A stretch of DNA of 19,688 bases from JAAYJK01 sp964501655 (lineage in GTDB: Bacteria; Bacillota; Syntrophomonadia; Syntrophomonadales; Syntrophomonadaceae). The stretch is taken from NCBI GenBank assembly GCA_964501655.1, contig CAZCTN010000040.1, forward strand, positions 1 to 19,688. The letters run 5' to 3'. Below are positions 14,381-19,688 of this stretch, one piece after another. Position 1 is the stretch's first letter, and each line of letters begins with the position of its first letter. The position numbers and the translations under genes are program-made. The notes under the pieces were generated by a model, which was given only the letters and a program-made list of their open reading frames with translations, was not told where the DNA came from and made no database searches.

Positions 14381-14409
14381 TTGCGGGTTTCAGATAATGA
14401 TGGTATAAT
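14381..14409 (+). promoter_or_regulatory. Sigma-A promoter of the ACT-hom-thrB-lysC operon
   Basis: TTGCGG (14381-14386) and TATAAT (14404-14409) are spaced exactly 17 bp apart, with a TG extension directly before the -10. Predicted start is near 14416. The leader then contains a small hairpin, TCCGC/GCGGA (14432-14436 with 14442-14446), abutting the ribosome binding site CGGAGG. Confidence 0.8.
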
Positions 14410-14458
14410 GTCCGAATGCGAGAGAATATAATCCGCCTGGAGCGGACGGAGGCAGTTT

Positions 14459-14905
14459 ATGACCCATCATGACAAGAAATTCTACCTGGTCAGAGAAGAT
14501 ATACTTCCCGAGTCTATTCGTAAGACAGCTGAAGTAAAGGAGAGACTGGCCCGGGGAGAAGCCAATAATATTCAGGAGGCAGTTGATGGAGTTGGAATTG
14601 CCCGAAGCACCTTCTACAAGTATAAGGATGGCGTATTTGCCATATTTGATGCCGAAAACATGGAAATAGTCAATATCTCGTTGCTGTTGAAGCATGAACC
14701 GGGTATATTGTCCGGGGTATTGAATCATATTGCTGAAATGAATGGCAATATTTTAACTATAAATCAGAACCTGCCCATGCATGGAGCGGCCTATTTGACC
14801 ATCTCCATAAGCGTTGAAGAAATGAAGGTGTCAGTGGACGAACTCTTGAGAAACCTGGCTGAATTGGATGGTGTACTAGAGGTGGAAGTAGTAGGAAAAA
14901 GTTAA
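14459..14905 (+). CDS. pheB: PheB-like ACT-domain protein (UPF0735 family)
   Basis: A 148-residue protein made of an N-terminal helix-turn-helix-like segment (VKERLARGEANNIQEAVDGVGIARSTFYKYKDGVFAIF, about residues 26-63) and a C-terminal ACT domain (NISLLLKHEPGILSGVLNHIAEMNGNILTINQN, about 72-104, onward). This is the UPF0735/PheB architecture. ACT domains usually bind amino acids, and the HTH-like part suggests an amino-acid-responsive regulator, although members are not proven to bind DNA. The gene leads the homoserine/threonine operon, 16 bases before hom, so regulation of this pathway is a natural guess. It has its own strong promoter and a CGGAGG RBS. Confidence 0.85.
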   Translation: MTHHDKKFYLVREDILPESIRKTAEVKERLARGEANNIQEAVDGVGIARSTFYKYKDGVFAIFDAENMEIVNISLLLKHEPGILSGVLNHIAEMNGNILTINQNLPMHGAAYLTISISVEEMKVSVDELLRNLAELDGVLEVEVVGKS

Positions 14906-14921
14906 CGCAGGAGGAGAAATT

Positions 14922-16214
14922 ATGATCAAAGTTGGATTACTGGGCTGTGGCACCGTTGGTTCAGGAGTGGCGGAGCTTCTGGCCAAGAATGGAGAAATTA
15001 TAGCCCGGCGGGCCGGAGATAAAATCGAATTAAAAAAGGTATTGGATCAGGATCTGGATAAGTGTCGGGCTCTGGGAATAGAAGAGAGCAAACTAACCAC
15101 CAGTTTTGAAGATATATTATATGATGAGGAAATAGACGTGGTGGTTGAATTGATAGGGGGTATTGAACCTGCCCGGACTTTTATCATGAGGGCCATGGAG
15201 CAGGGTAAGCATATCGTAACTGCCAATAAGGATCTAATTGCTGAAAGAGGCAAGGAACTTTTTGATTTGGCCCGGACCCAAAAGGTGGATTTTTATTTTG
15301 AGGCTAGTGTTGCCGGAGGCATTCCTATTATTTATCCGTTGAAACAATCTCTGGCCGGCAACCAGATTCAAGAAGTGATAGGCATTTTGAATGGCACAAC
15401 CAACTATATACTCAGCAAGATGAGTGAAGAAGGCCGCCCCTTTGAGGAAGTGCTGGCTGAAGCCCAGGAACTGGGGTATGCTGAAGCTGATCCCAGCGCT
15501 GATATAGAGGGTCTGGATGCCGGTCGCAAGATAGCTATTCTGGCCTCTATCGCTTTTAACAGCCGGGTCACCTTTGATGACGTTTATGTAGAGGGCATAA
15601 GCAAAGTTACTCCCAGTGATATAAAATTTGCTCGAGATCTGGGTTATGTAATTAAACTGCTGGCGGTAGCCAAACAGAATACGGATGGTGCCATCCAGGC
15701 CCGGGTTCATCCCGCCTTTTTACCCCGTAAACATCCTCTGGCAGCAGTTAATGATGTATACAACGCAGTATTTGTTTCCGGAGATGCAGTAGGGGAGATC
15801 ATGCATTATGGTCGGGGAGCCGGGAAATTCCCCACTGCCAGTTCGGTGGTAGGAGATATCATAGATGTGGCCCGAAATATCCTTCACCAGGCCAGTGGGC
15901 GGGTCGGCTGCACCTGTTATGCAGAACGCAAAATACTGGATGTTAGTGAGCTCACCGCCCAATTCTACATTCGGATGACGGTAAAGGATCGACCCGGGGT
16001 TTTGGCCGGCATCGCAGGAGTGTTTGGCAGCAACAAGGTCAGTCTGGCTACCGTTTTTCAGACTACCCACGGTGGAGATATGGCCGAATTGATTCTGATT
16101 ACCCATGAGGTAGAGGAGCAGGATTTGAATGATTCACTGGCCGTACTGCAGGGGATGCATATAGTGGGAAACATAGATAATGTTATCCGCCTCGAAGGTA
16201 TGGAAACCATATAG
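14922..16214 (+). CDS. hom: Homoserine dehydrogenase with C-terminal ACT domain
   Basis: A 430-residue enzyme reducing aspartate semialdehyde to homoserine with NAD(P)H. The Rossmann motif LGCGTVGSGV is at about residues 6-15. The catalytic domain includes TANKDLIAERG, EASVAGGIPII, GILNGTTNYILSKM and GYAEADPSADIEGLDAGRK. A regulatory ACT domain begins near residue 350 (YIRMTVKDRPGVLAGIAGVFGSNKVSLATVFQT). Length and layout match Bacillus-type Hom, which is feedback-inhibited by threonine. AGGAGGAG precedes the ATG. It competes with the homocysteine proteins of the neighbouring operon for aspartate semialdehyde. Confidence 0.97.
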   Translation: MIKVGLLGCGTVGSGVAELLAKNGEIIARRAGDKIELKKVLDQDLDKCRALGIEESKLTTSFEDILYDEEIDVVVELIGGIEPARTFIMRAMEQGKHIVTANKDLIAERGKELFDLARTQKVDFYFEASVAGGIPIIYPLKQSLAGNQIQEVIGILNGTTNYILSKMSEEGRPFEEVLAEAQELGYAEADPSADIEGLDAGRKIAILASIAFNSRVTFDDVYVEGISKVTPSDIKFARDLGYVIKLLAVAKQNTDGAIQARVHPAFLPRKHPLAAVNDVYNAVFVSGDAVGEIMHYGRGAGKFPTASSVVGDIIDVARNILHQASGRVGCTCYAERKILDVSELTAQFYIRMTVKDRPGVLAGIAGVFGSNKVSLATVFQTTHGGDMAELILITHEVEEQDLNDSLAVLQGMHIVGNIDNVIRLEGMETI

Positions 16215-16360
16215 TCCAGCCAGCGGGAAGATGTTCCCGCCTCGTTGCTGCAGTGGCTTGAAGCCGCTCCGTAGTTTATTCCTTTGAGTCTGCGAATACA
16301 AATGGTAGTGCTGGCAAGTACTGCCAAGGCTTAAAACATGCCCTGTTTCAGGAGGAGAAA
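16215..16360 (+). promoter_or_regulatory. Structured hom-thrB spacer with several hairpins
   Basis: This 146-base gap has several inverted repeats. GCGGGAA/TTCCCGC (16223-16229 with 16234-16240) is a perfect 7-bp stem. AGTGGC/GCCGCT (16252-16257 with 16263-16268) is a 6-bp stem. TGGTAGT/ACTGCCA (16303-16309 with 16320-16326) competes with TGGCA/TGCCA (16312-16316 with 16322-16326). Finally, CCTG/CAGG (16342-16345 with 16349-16352) overlaps the thrB Shine-Dalgarno. None has a U-tract, so none is a plain terminator. A function in controlling thrB translation or mRNA processing is inference. Confidence 0.45.
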
Positions 16361-17260
16361 ATGGTAAGAGTCAGAGCGCCGGCAACCACTGCCAACCTGG
16401 GCCCGGGGTTTGATACCCTGGGGATGGCCTTGAACCTGTACCTGCAGGTGGAGGTGGAATTGACCGGCAGCGGTATCGAAATAGTCTTCAGCGGAGCCCG
16501 GGATCGTTCCATTATGGAGAGTCCCCAGGAAAATCTGCTGTATAAGGCTATGAACCATGTGTTCAAACAGGCCGGGTACAAGCCGGCCGGATTATATTTG
16601 GAGATCGATAATGATATTCCTATGGCCAGGGGGTTGGGAAGCAGTGCCGCGGCTATAGTTGCCGGCATGTTTGCCGCCAACCGTCTGATTGGAGACAGGT
16701 TTTTGCCGGTGGAGCTGCTGCGTTGGGCAGCGGAATTGGAAGGTCATGCGGACAATATCGTTCCGTCTGTAACCGGAGGTTTGACCACCGCCATGGTGTA
16801 TGAAGGCGAAATATATTATCAACAGATAGAACTGGGGAAGCAGTTGGAGGTAGTGGCAGCCGTTCCTGACTTTTTTTTGACTACCGAGCAGTCCCGGGCT
16901 GTACTGCCGCAGAATATTCCTCTCCCGGCTGCCATATCCAACCTGCAGAGAGCCTGCTTTTTGCTGGCCAGTTTACAGAACGGAGATTTGGACCACCTGG
17001 GCAAGTCAATGAAAGATATGGTTTACCAGCCCTTAAGAAAGCAATTCATACCTGGTTTTGACCAGGTGGTGGAGGCGGCACTGGGAGCAGGGGCGCTGGG
17101 AGCGGCCCTGAGCGGGGCAGGTCCTTCAATAATGGCATTTGCCGTCGAAGGGCGGGAATTACCGGTAGGTTTGGCCATGGAGAGAGCCTTTCAGGAGGCG
17201 GGGGTAAAATCTCAGGTATTATACCTGAGACCGGATCTAAGAGGAGTGGAGTTTTATTGA
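16361..17260 (+). CDS. thrB: Homoserine kinase (GHMP family)
   Basis: A 299-residue GHMP kinase that phosphorylates homoserine for threonine synthesis. The N-terminal PATTANLGPGFDTLGMAL is the homoserine-kinase signature. The ATP-binding GHMP motif PMARGLGSSAAA is at about residues 87-98. EGHADNIVPSVTGGL and the C-terminal GALGAALSGAGPSIMAF complete the family pattern. The ATG follows GGAGGAG directly downstream of the structured spacer. Threonine synthase (thrC), which would use the product, is not in the window. Confidence 0.97.
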   Translation: MVRVRAPATTANLGPGFDTLGMALNLYLQVEVELTGSGIEIVFSGARDRSIMESPQENLLYKAMNHVFKQAGYKPAGLYLEIDNDIPMARGLGSSAAAIVAGMFAANRLIGDRFLPVELLRWAAELEGHADNIVPSVTGGLTTAMVYEGEIYYQQIELGKQLEVVAAVPDFFLTTEQSRAVLPQNIPLPAAISNLQRACFLLASLQNGDLDHLGKSMKDMVYQPLRKQFIPGFDQVVEAALGAGALGAALSGAGPSIMAFAVEGRELPVGLAMERAFQEAGVKSQVLYLRPDLRGVEFY

Positions 17261-17313
17261 CCTGGGTCCAACCGGGTCTGGAACTAACGTTATCATCCAG
17301 GGAGTGAGTAATT

Positions 17314-18534
17314 TTGTCATTAGTAGTAGCAAAATTTGGAGGAAGTTCAGTAGCTTCAATCGAAAAAATCAAAACCATCGCCGCCCGGGTACGGGAGATG
17401 AAAATAAAAGGCCATGATGTAGTCGCAGTAGTATCAGCCATGGGAGACACCACGGATGATCTTATTAAAATGGCCGGAGCTACCGGAGAAGATTTGAACA
17501 GCCGGGAAATGGACATGCTGCTGGCTACCGGTGAGCAGCAATCGGCTGCCTTGCTGGCCTTAACCCTTAACAACATGGGCTGCCCGGCCATATCTCTGAC
17601 TGGATGGCAGGCGGGGATAAAGAGCGATGCATCACATAACAAAGCTAAAATCAACGGGATTGAGAACTGTCGGATTAAGAAGGAGATCGAAGCCGGGAAT
17701 ATCGTAGTCATCGCAGGTTTTCAGGGAATATCTCCCGCGGGAGATATAACTACTCTGGGGCGGGGGGGTTCAGATACCACCGCGGTAGCACTGGCTGCCA
17801 GCCTGCAGGCCGACCGCTGTATGATATTTACCGATGTTGACGGTGTTTATACCGCCGATCCCCGTATTGTACCCGAAGCCCGCAAATTGAGCCGGATATC
17901 TTACGAAGAAATGCTGGAACTGGCGGTGCTGGGAGCAGTTGTGATGCAGCCTCGTGCGGTAGAGGTGGCTCTGGCTTACCAGATAGACGTGGAAGTCAGG
18001 TGCAGTTTTAATAATCATCCCGGGACCATAATTACCAAGGAGGCTAACATGGAGAAAGAAGTAATTGTTGCTGGAATTGCTCATGATGTGAACTGCGCCC
18101 GTATTGCCATATTTGATGTACCCGATCAGCCCGGGGTTGCCAAGACCCTCTTCAAGGGACTGGCCGCTGCGGGAATAAATGTCGATATGGTCATACAGGC
18201 CGCAATGCGCAACGGTCGTAATGATATTGCCTTCACCATAGGCAGAGATGATTTGAAAAAAGCGGTGGAAGTGATCGGAAGACTGACGGAGGAAATCGGC
18301 GCCTCGGGTATGACTTATGGCGATGATGTAGCCAAAGTATCGATAGTAGGAGCGGGCATGCAGACCAACCCCGGTGTAGCGGCGGACATGTTCGAAGCCC
18401 TGTCCGACGAAAATATCAACATTCATATGATAAGTACCTCTGAAATCAAGGTATCCTGTCTTATCGACAAGGGTTGTATCGAGATTGCCGTGAGGGCTCT
18501 GCATCGCAAGTTTGATCTGGATAAAATTGATTAG
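17314..18534 (+). CDS. lysC: Aspartate kinase, Bacillus LysC type
   Basis: A 406-residue monofunctional aspartokinase that makes 4-aspartyl phosphate, the first step to lysine, threonine and methionine. Seen are the kinase start VAKFGGSSVAS (residues 5-15), GRGGSDTTAVALA, FTDVDGVYTADPRIVPEARKL and MQPRAVEVA. Two ACT domains follow from about residue 265 (IFDVPDQPGVAKTLFKGL; VSIVGAGMQTNPGVAADMF). The start is a TTG at 17314 preceded by CAGGGAG; there is no in-frame ATG before the KFGGSS motif. It follows thrB by 53 bases without a terminator. No lysine riboswitch is visible, unlike B. subtilis lysC. An internal start for a beta subunit lies at 18049. Confidence 0.96.
   Translation: MSLVVAKFGGSSVASIEKIKTIAARVREMKIKGHDVVAVVSAMGDTTDDLIKMAGATGEDLNSREMDMLLATGEQQSAALLALTLNNMGCPAISLTGWQAGIKSDASHNKAKINGIENCRIKKEIEAGNIVVIAGFQGISPAGDITTLGRGGSDTTAVALAASLQADRCMIFTDVDGVYTADPRIVPEARKLSRISYEEMLELAVLGAVVMQPRAVEVALAYQIDVEVRCSFNNHPGTIITKEANMEKEVIVAGIAHDVNCARIAIFDVPDQPGVAKTLFKGLAAAGINVDMVIQAAMRNGRNDIAFTIGRDDLKKAVEVIGRLTEEIGASGMTYGDDVAKVSIVGAGMQTNPGVAADMFEALSDENINIHMISTSEIKVSCLIDKGCIEIAVRALHRKFDLDKID
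18037..18534 (+). other. Internal translation start giving aspartokinase beta subunit
   Basis: Within lysC, a perfect AAGGAGG (18037-18043) stands 5 bases before an in-frame ATG at 18049 (codon 246). Initiation there would give a 161-residue protein consisting of the two ACT domains. B. subtilis LysC makes exactly such an in-frame beta subunit of similar size, forming an alpha2-beta2 enzyme. The sequence shows the site; use of it is inferred from the Bacillus precedent. Confidence 0.75.
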
Positions 18535-18553
18535 GCCGGAACACTGACAAACC

Positions 18554-18582
18554 TTGACGAAAAAAGCTATCTGTTATACAAT
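18554..18582 (+). promoter_or_regulatory. Sigma-A promoter for tRNA-Pro
   Basis: TTGACG (18554-18559) and TACAAT (18577-18582) are separated by 17 bp: 5/6 matches in each hexamer. It starts transcription almost at the mature tRNA 5' end. No terminator separates lysC from this promoter, so lysC transcripts probably run through the tRNA. Confidence 0.8.
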
Positions 18583-18593
18583 AATCTTTGCGT

Positions 18594-18671
18594 CGGGGTG
18601 TAGCTCAGTTTGGTATGAGCGCTTCGTTGGGGACGAAGAGGCCGCTGGTTCAAATCCAGTCACTCCGACCA
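18594..18671 (+). tRNA. tRNA-Pro (anticodon GGG), CCA encoded
   Basis: A full cloverleaf is present. The acceptor stem CGGGGTG (18594-18600) pairs with CACTCCG (18661-18667), followed by A73 and CCA. The D-arm contains TAGCTCAGTTTGGTATGAGC. The anticodon stem CTTCG/CGAAG (18622-18626 with 18634-18638) holds the loop TTGGGGA with anticodon GGG at 18629-18631. The T-arm contains GGTTCAAATCC. C1-G72, A73 and G37 are proline identity features. It reads CCC and CCU codons. Confidence 0.96.
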
Positions 18672-18692
18672 TTTTAAAAAACTAAATCTTTG

Positions 18693-18726
18693 ATACAATA
18701 GAAAGTCCAGCAATGCTGGACTTTTT
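18693..18726 (+). repeat. 34-nt direct repeat, copy 1 (contains terminator)
   Basis: Bases 18693-18726 match 19481-19514 at 32 of 34 positions, same orientation. Both differences are A/G transitions. The match begins at ATACAAT, upstream of the hairpin, so more than the terminator stem is duplicated. Confidence 0.9.
18702..18726 (+). terminator. Terminator after tRNA-Pro (repeat copy 1)
   Basis: A perfect 10-bp stem, AAAGTCCAGC (18702-18711) with GCTGGACTTT (18715-18724) around an AAT loop, runs into a T tract. The same element recurs after the next gene. Confidence 0.9.
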
Positions 18727-18817
18727 CCGTACAACCCCATATGTCTTAGAAATGTAATTTAATATATGCTAAACTAAATTAGTATTTAGAAGATACTGTA
18801 GGGGGGAGTAAGAAAAT

Positions 18818-19462
18818 ATGGAACAATATTTGGCAGCAACGAAGATTATAGATTGCAATCACGACAGTATTCAGAATCTTGCCAGGGAATTAACTTGTGA
18901 TTGTATCGATGATAAAGAGAAAGCGATTAGATTATTTAATTATGTTCGTGATAATTGTCGTTACAATGCTCATTCTTTCAATAGTGGAGCAGAGTCCTTC
19001 CTCTCATCAAATATTCTGGAAAAAGGTGAAGGATGGTGTATGCTTAAAGCCATTCTGCTTACCTCCCTATGCAGGGCTGCAGGTATCCCCGCCCGCTTTA
19101 TTATCGCTTCTATCAGAAACCACAAAATTTCCCCCGAAATTAAAGAAACGTTTAATATTGATGCGATTTTCCCCCATACATATAACAACTTGTTTTTAAA
19201 CGGGCGCTGGGTTAAAGCAGCTCCAACCTTTCATCGAGATATGTGCGATAAGATTGCTGTACCTATAGTTGAATTTAACGGTGAAAATGACGCAGTACTG
19301 CCTCAGACAGATTTGCAGGGAGAGCCTTTCATTGAGTATCTTGACAATTTTGGGGAATTCTCTGATATTCCATGGGAAATGATACTGGAAATTGGCGATA
19401 AAATCTATGTAGGGCTTGAGGCATGGTCCAATTTCAAGCAGATAGCGTCTGATTTTATTTAA
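18818..19462 (+). CDS. Transglutaminase-like cysteine-protease-fold protein
   Basis: A 214-residue cytosolic protein with a transglutaminase-like core. The nucleophile region GEGWCMLKAILLTSLCRAAGIPARFI puts the catalytic Cys at 74. The His motif is FPHTYNNLFLNGRW with His120. Where the family usually has Asp before Pro-Thr (W-x-x-x-D-P-T), this protein has WVKAAPTF with Ala at 135, so the third triad residue is missing. Some transglutaminase-like proteins share a similar variant, so this may mark a subfamily rather than damage. The N-terminus is rich in cysteine. There is no signal peptide and no neighbouring partner. GGGGGGAG precedes the ATG. The gene looks more AT-rich than its neighbours and lies between two copies of a 34-nt repeat. 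Its substrate is unknown. Confidence 0.82.
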   Translation: MEQYLAATKIIDCNHDSIQNLARELTCDCIDDKEKAIRLFNYVRDNCRYNAHSFNSGAESFLSSNILEKGEGWCMLKAILLTSLCRAAGIPARFIIASIRNHKISPEIKETFNIDAIFPHTYNNLFLNGRWVKAAPTFHRDMCDKIAVPIVEFNGENDAVLPQTDLQGEPFIEYLDNFGEFSDIPWEMILEIGDKIYVGLEAWSNFKQIASDFI

Positions 19463-19480
19463 TGATTTAGATAGAGGCAA

Positions 19481-19514
19481 ATACAATGGAAAGTCCAGCA
19501 ATGCTGGGCTTTTT
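19481..19514 (+). repeat. 34-nt direct repeat, copy 2 (contains terminator)
   Basis: Second copy of the element at 18693-18726, beginning 18 bases after the transglutaminase-like gene. The two mismatches are at its 8th and 28th bases; the second turns a stem A-T pair into a G-T wobble, so the hairpin is kept. Confidence 0.9.
19490..19514 (+). terminator. Terminator after the transglutaminase-like gene (repeat copy 2)
   Basis: AAAGTCCAGC (19490-19499) pairs with GCTGGGCTTT (19503-19512), with one G-U pair and an AAT loop, followed by a T tract. Confidence 0.88.
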
Positions 19515-19583
19515 GGTGTTTCGAGGGTATTTAAATTATAAGACCGTCTTTATTTTTACAGGTATGGCGATTGCGGGAAACAG

Positions 19584-19592
19584 TGGTATAAT
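19584..19592 (+). promoter_or_regulatory. Extended -10 promoter for the gene at the right edge
   Basis: TGGTATAAT, identical to the elements at 4565 and 14401, lies 63 bases before the GTG at 19655. The -35 at 17 bp is poor. A hairpin GTCGTT/AACGAC (19619-19624 with 19634-19639) sits in the leader just before the RBS. Confidence 0.5.
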
Positions 19593-19654
19593 TTGTATTG
19601 GAAGAAATAGTGAATATTGTCGTTACAAGTGCAAACGACTTAAAGGAGTAAAAC

Positions 19655-19688
19655 GTGGGAGCAACAATAGACGTCGTAGCAGCCATTT
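19655..19688 (+). CDS. Start of a gene cut by the window edge, unknown product
   Basis: A GTG with AAAGGAG (19642-19648) 6 bases upstream opens a frame reading (M)GATIDVVAAI before the window ends. Only 11 codons are visible. The mixture of hydrophobic residues would suit the start of a membrane helix or a beta-alpha fold, but no family can be named. Promoter-like and RBS signals upstream support a real start. Confidence 0.55.
   Translation, partial: MGATIDVVAAI

Noticed and set aside
16231..16290. Short leader-peptide frame beginning ATG TTC CCG between hom and thrB
   Set aside because: It is about 18 codons without enrichment in Thr or Ile and without a spaced RBS, so a classical threonine attenuator is not supported.
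17046..18504. Long open frames on the minus strand (221 and 244 codons) opposite thrB and lysC
   Set aside because: They lie wholly opposite strongly supported genes, have no convincing RBS or recognisable domains, and their composition follows from the codon bias of the plus-strand genes.
18954..19628. A 13-base match (ATTGTCGTTACAA) at 18954-18966 and 19616-19628
   Set aside because: It is short, one copy lies in coding sequence, and it is not positioned symmetrically with the 34-nt repeats; chance is a fair explanation in AT-rich DNA.

Overview
The window looks like chromosomal DNA of an anaerobic, Gram-positive Clostridia-type bacterium (Firmicutes). A Syntrophomonas-like syntroph is my best guess from protein flavour alone; I could not run a search. 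Supporting signs are strong AGGAGG-type ribosome binding sites, GTG and TTG starts, sigma-A promoters (several with an extended TGn-TATAAT -10), an S-box (SAM-I) riboswitch, a Bacillus-type aspartokinase with an internal start, and homocysteine-synthesis genes otherwise known mainly from methanogens and strict anaerobes. There are no rRNA genes, CRISPR arrays or transposases.

Layout. 1-882: 3' part of a ComM/YifB-type AAA+ ATPase, cut by the window edge. 977-3961: a PHP-family histidinol-phosphatase-like enzyme, a 14-TM-type MFS exporter and a small nitroreductase. 4128-5801: a small minus-strand membrane protein, a four-helix YvlD/'phage holin 4_2' protein and TatA, separated by long AT-rich spacers. 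5821-14300: a riboswitch-controlled operon. 14381-18534: a second operon for the aspartate/threonine pathway. 18554-19514: tRNA-Pro(GGG) and a transglutaminase-like gene lying between two near-identical 34-nt terminator repeats. 19655 onward: the first codons of another gene.

The main system is the SAM-riboswitch operon: metH (core enzyme without the reactivation domain), a COG1900/DUF39 homocysteine-biosynthesis protein, a NIL-domain ferredoxin, a UPF0280/COG2122 protein, cysK, nadE, an isoprenylcysteine-methyltransferase-like membrane protein and yebC. No terminator is visible from the riboswitch to the one after yebC. The COG1900, NIL-ferredoxin and COG2122 families were linked in Methanosarcina acetivorans to direct conversion of aspartate semialdehyde plus sulfide to homocysteine, without activated homoserine. 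Here all three sit consecutively in a bacterium, next to methionine synthase and cysteine synthase, under SAM control: a compact sulfide-assimilation unit.

The adjacent operon (PheB-like ACT protein, hom, thrB, lysC) makes aspartyl phosphate and draws aspartate semialdehyde towards threonine. The two operons therefore meet at aspartate semialdehyde: one branch to homocysteine and methionine, the other to homoserine and threonine. No metA/metX, metB/metC, asd or thrC lies in the window.
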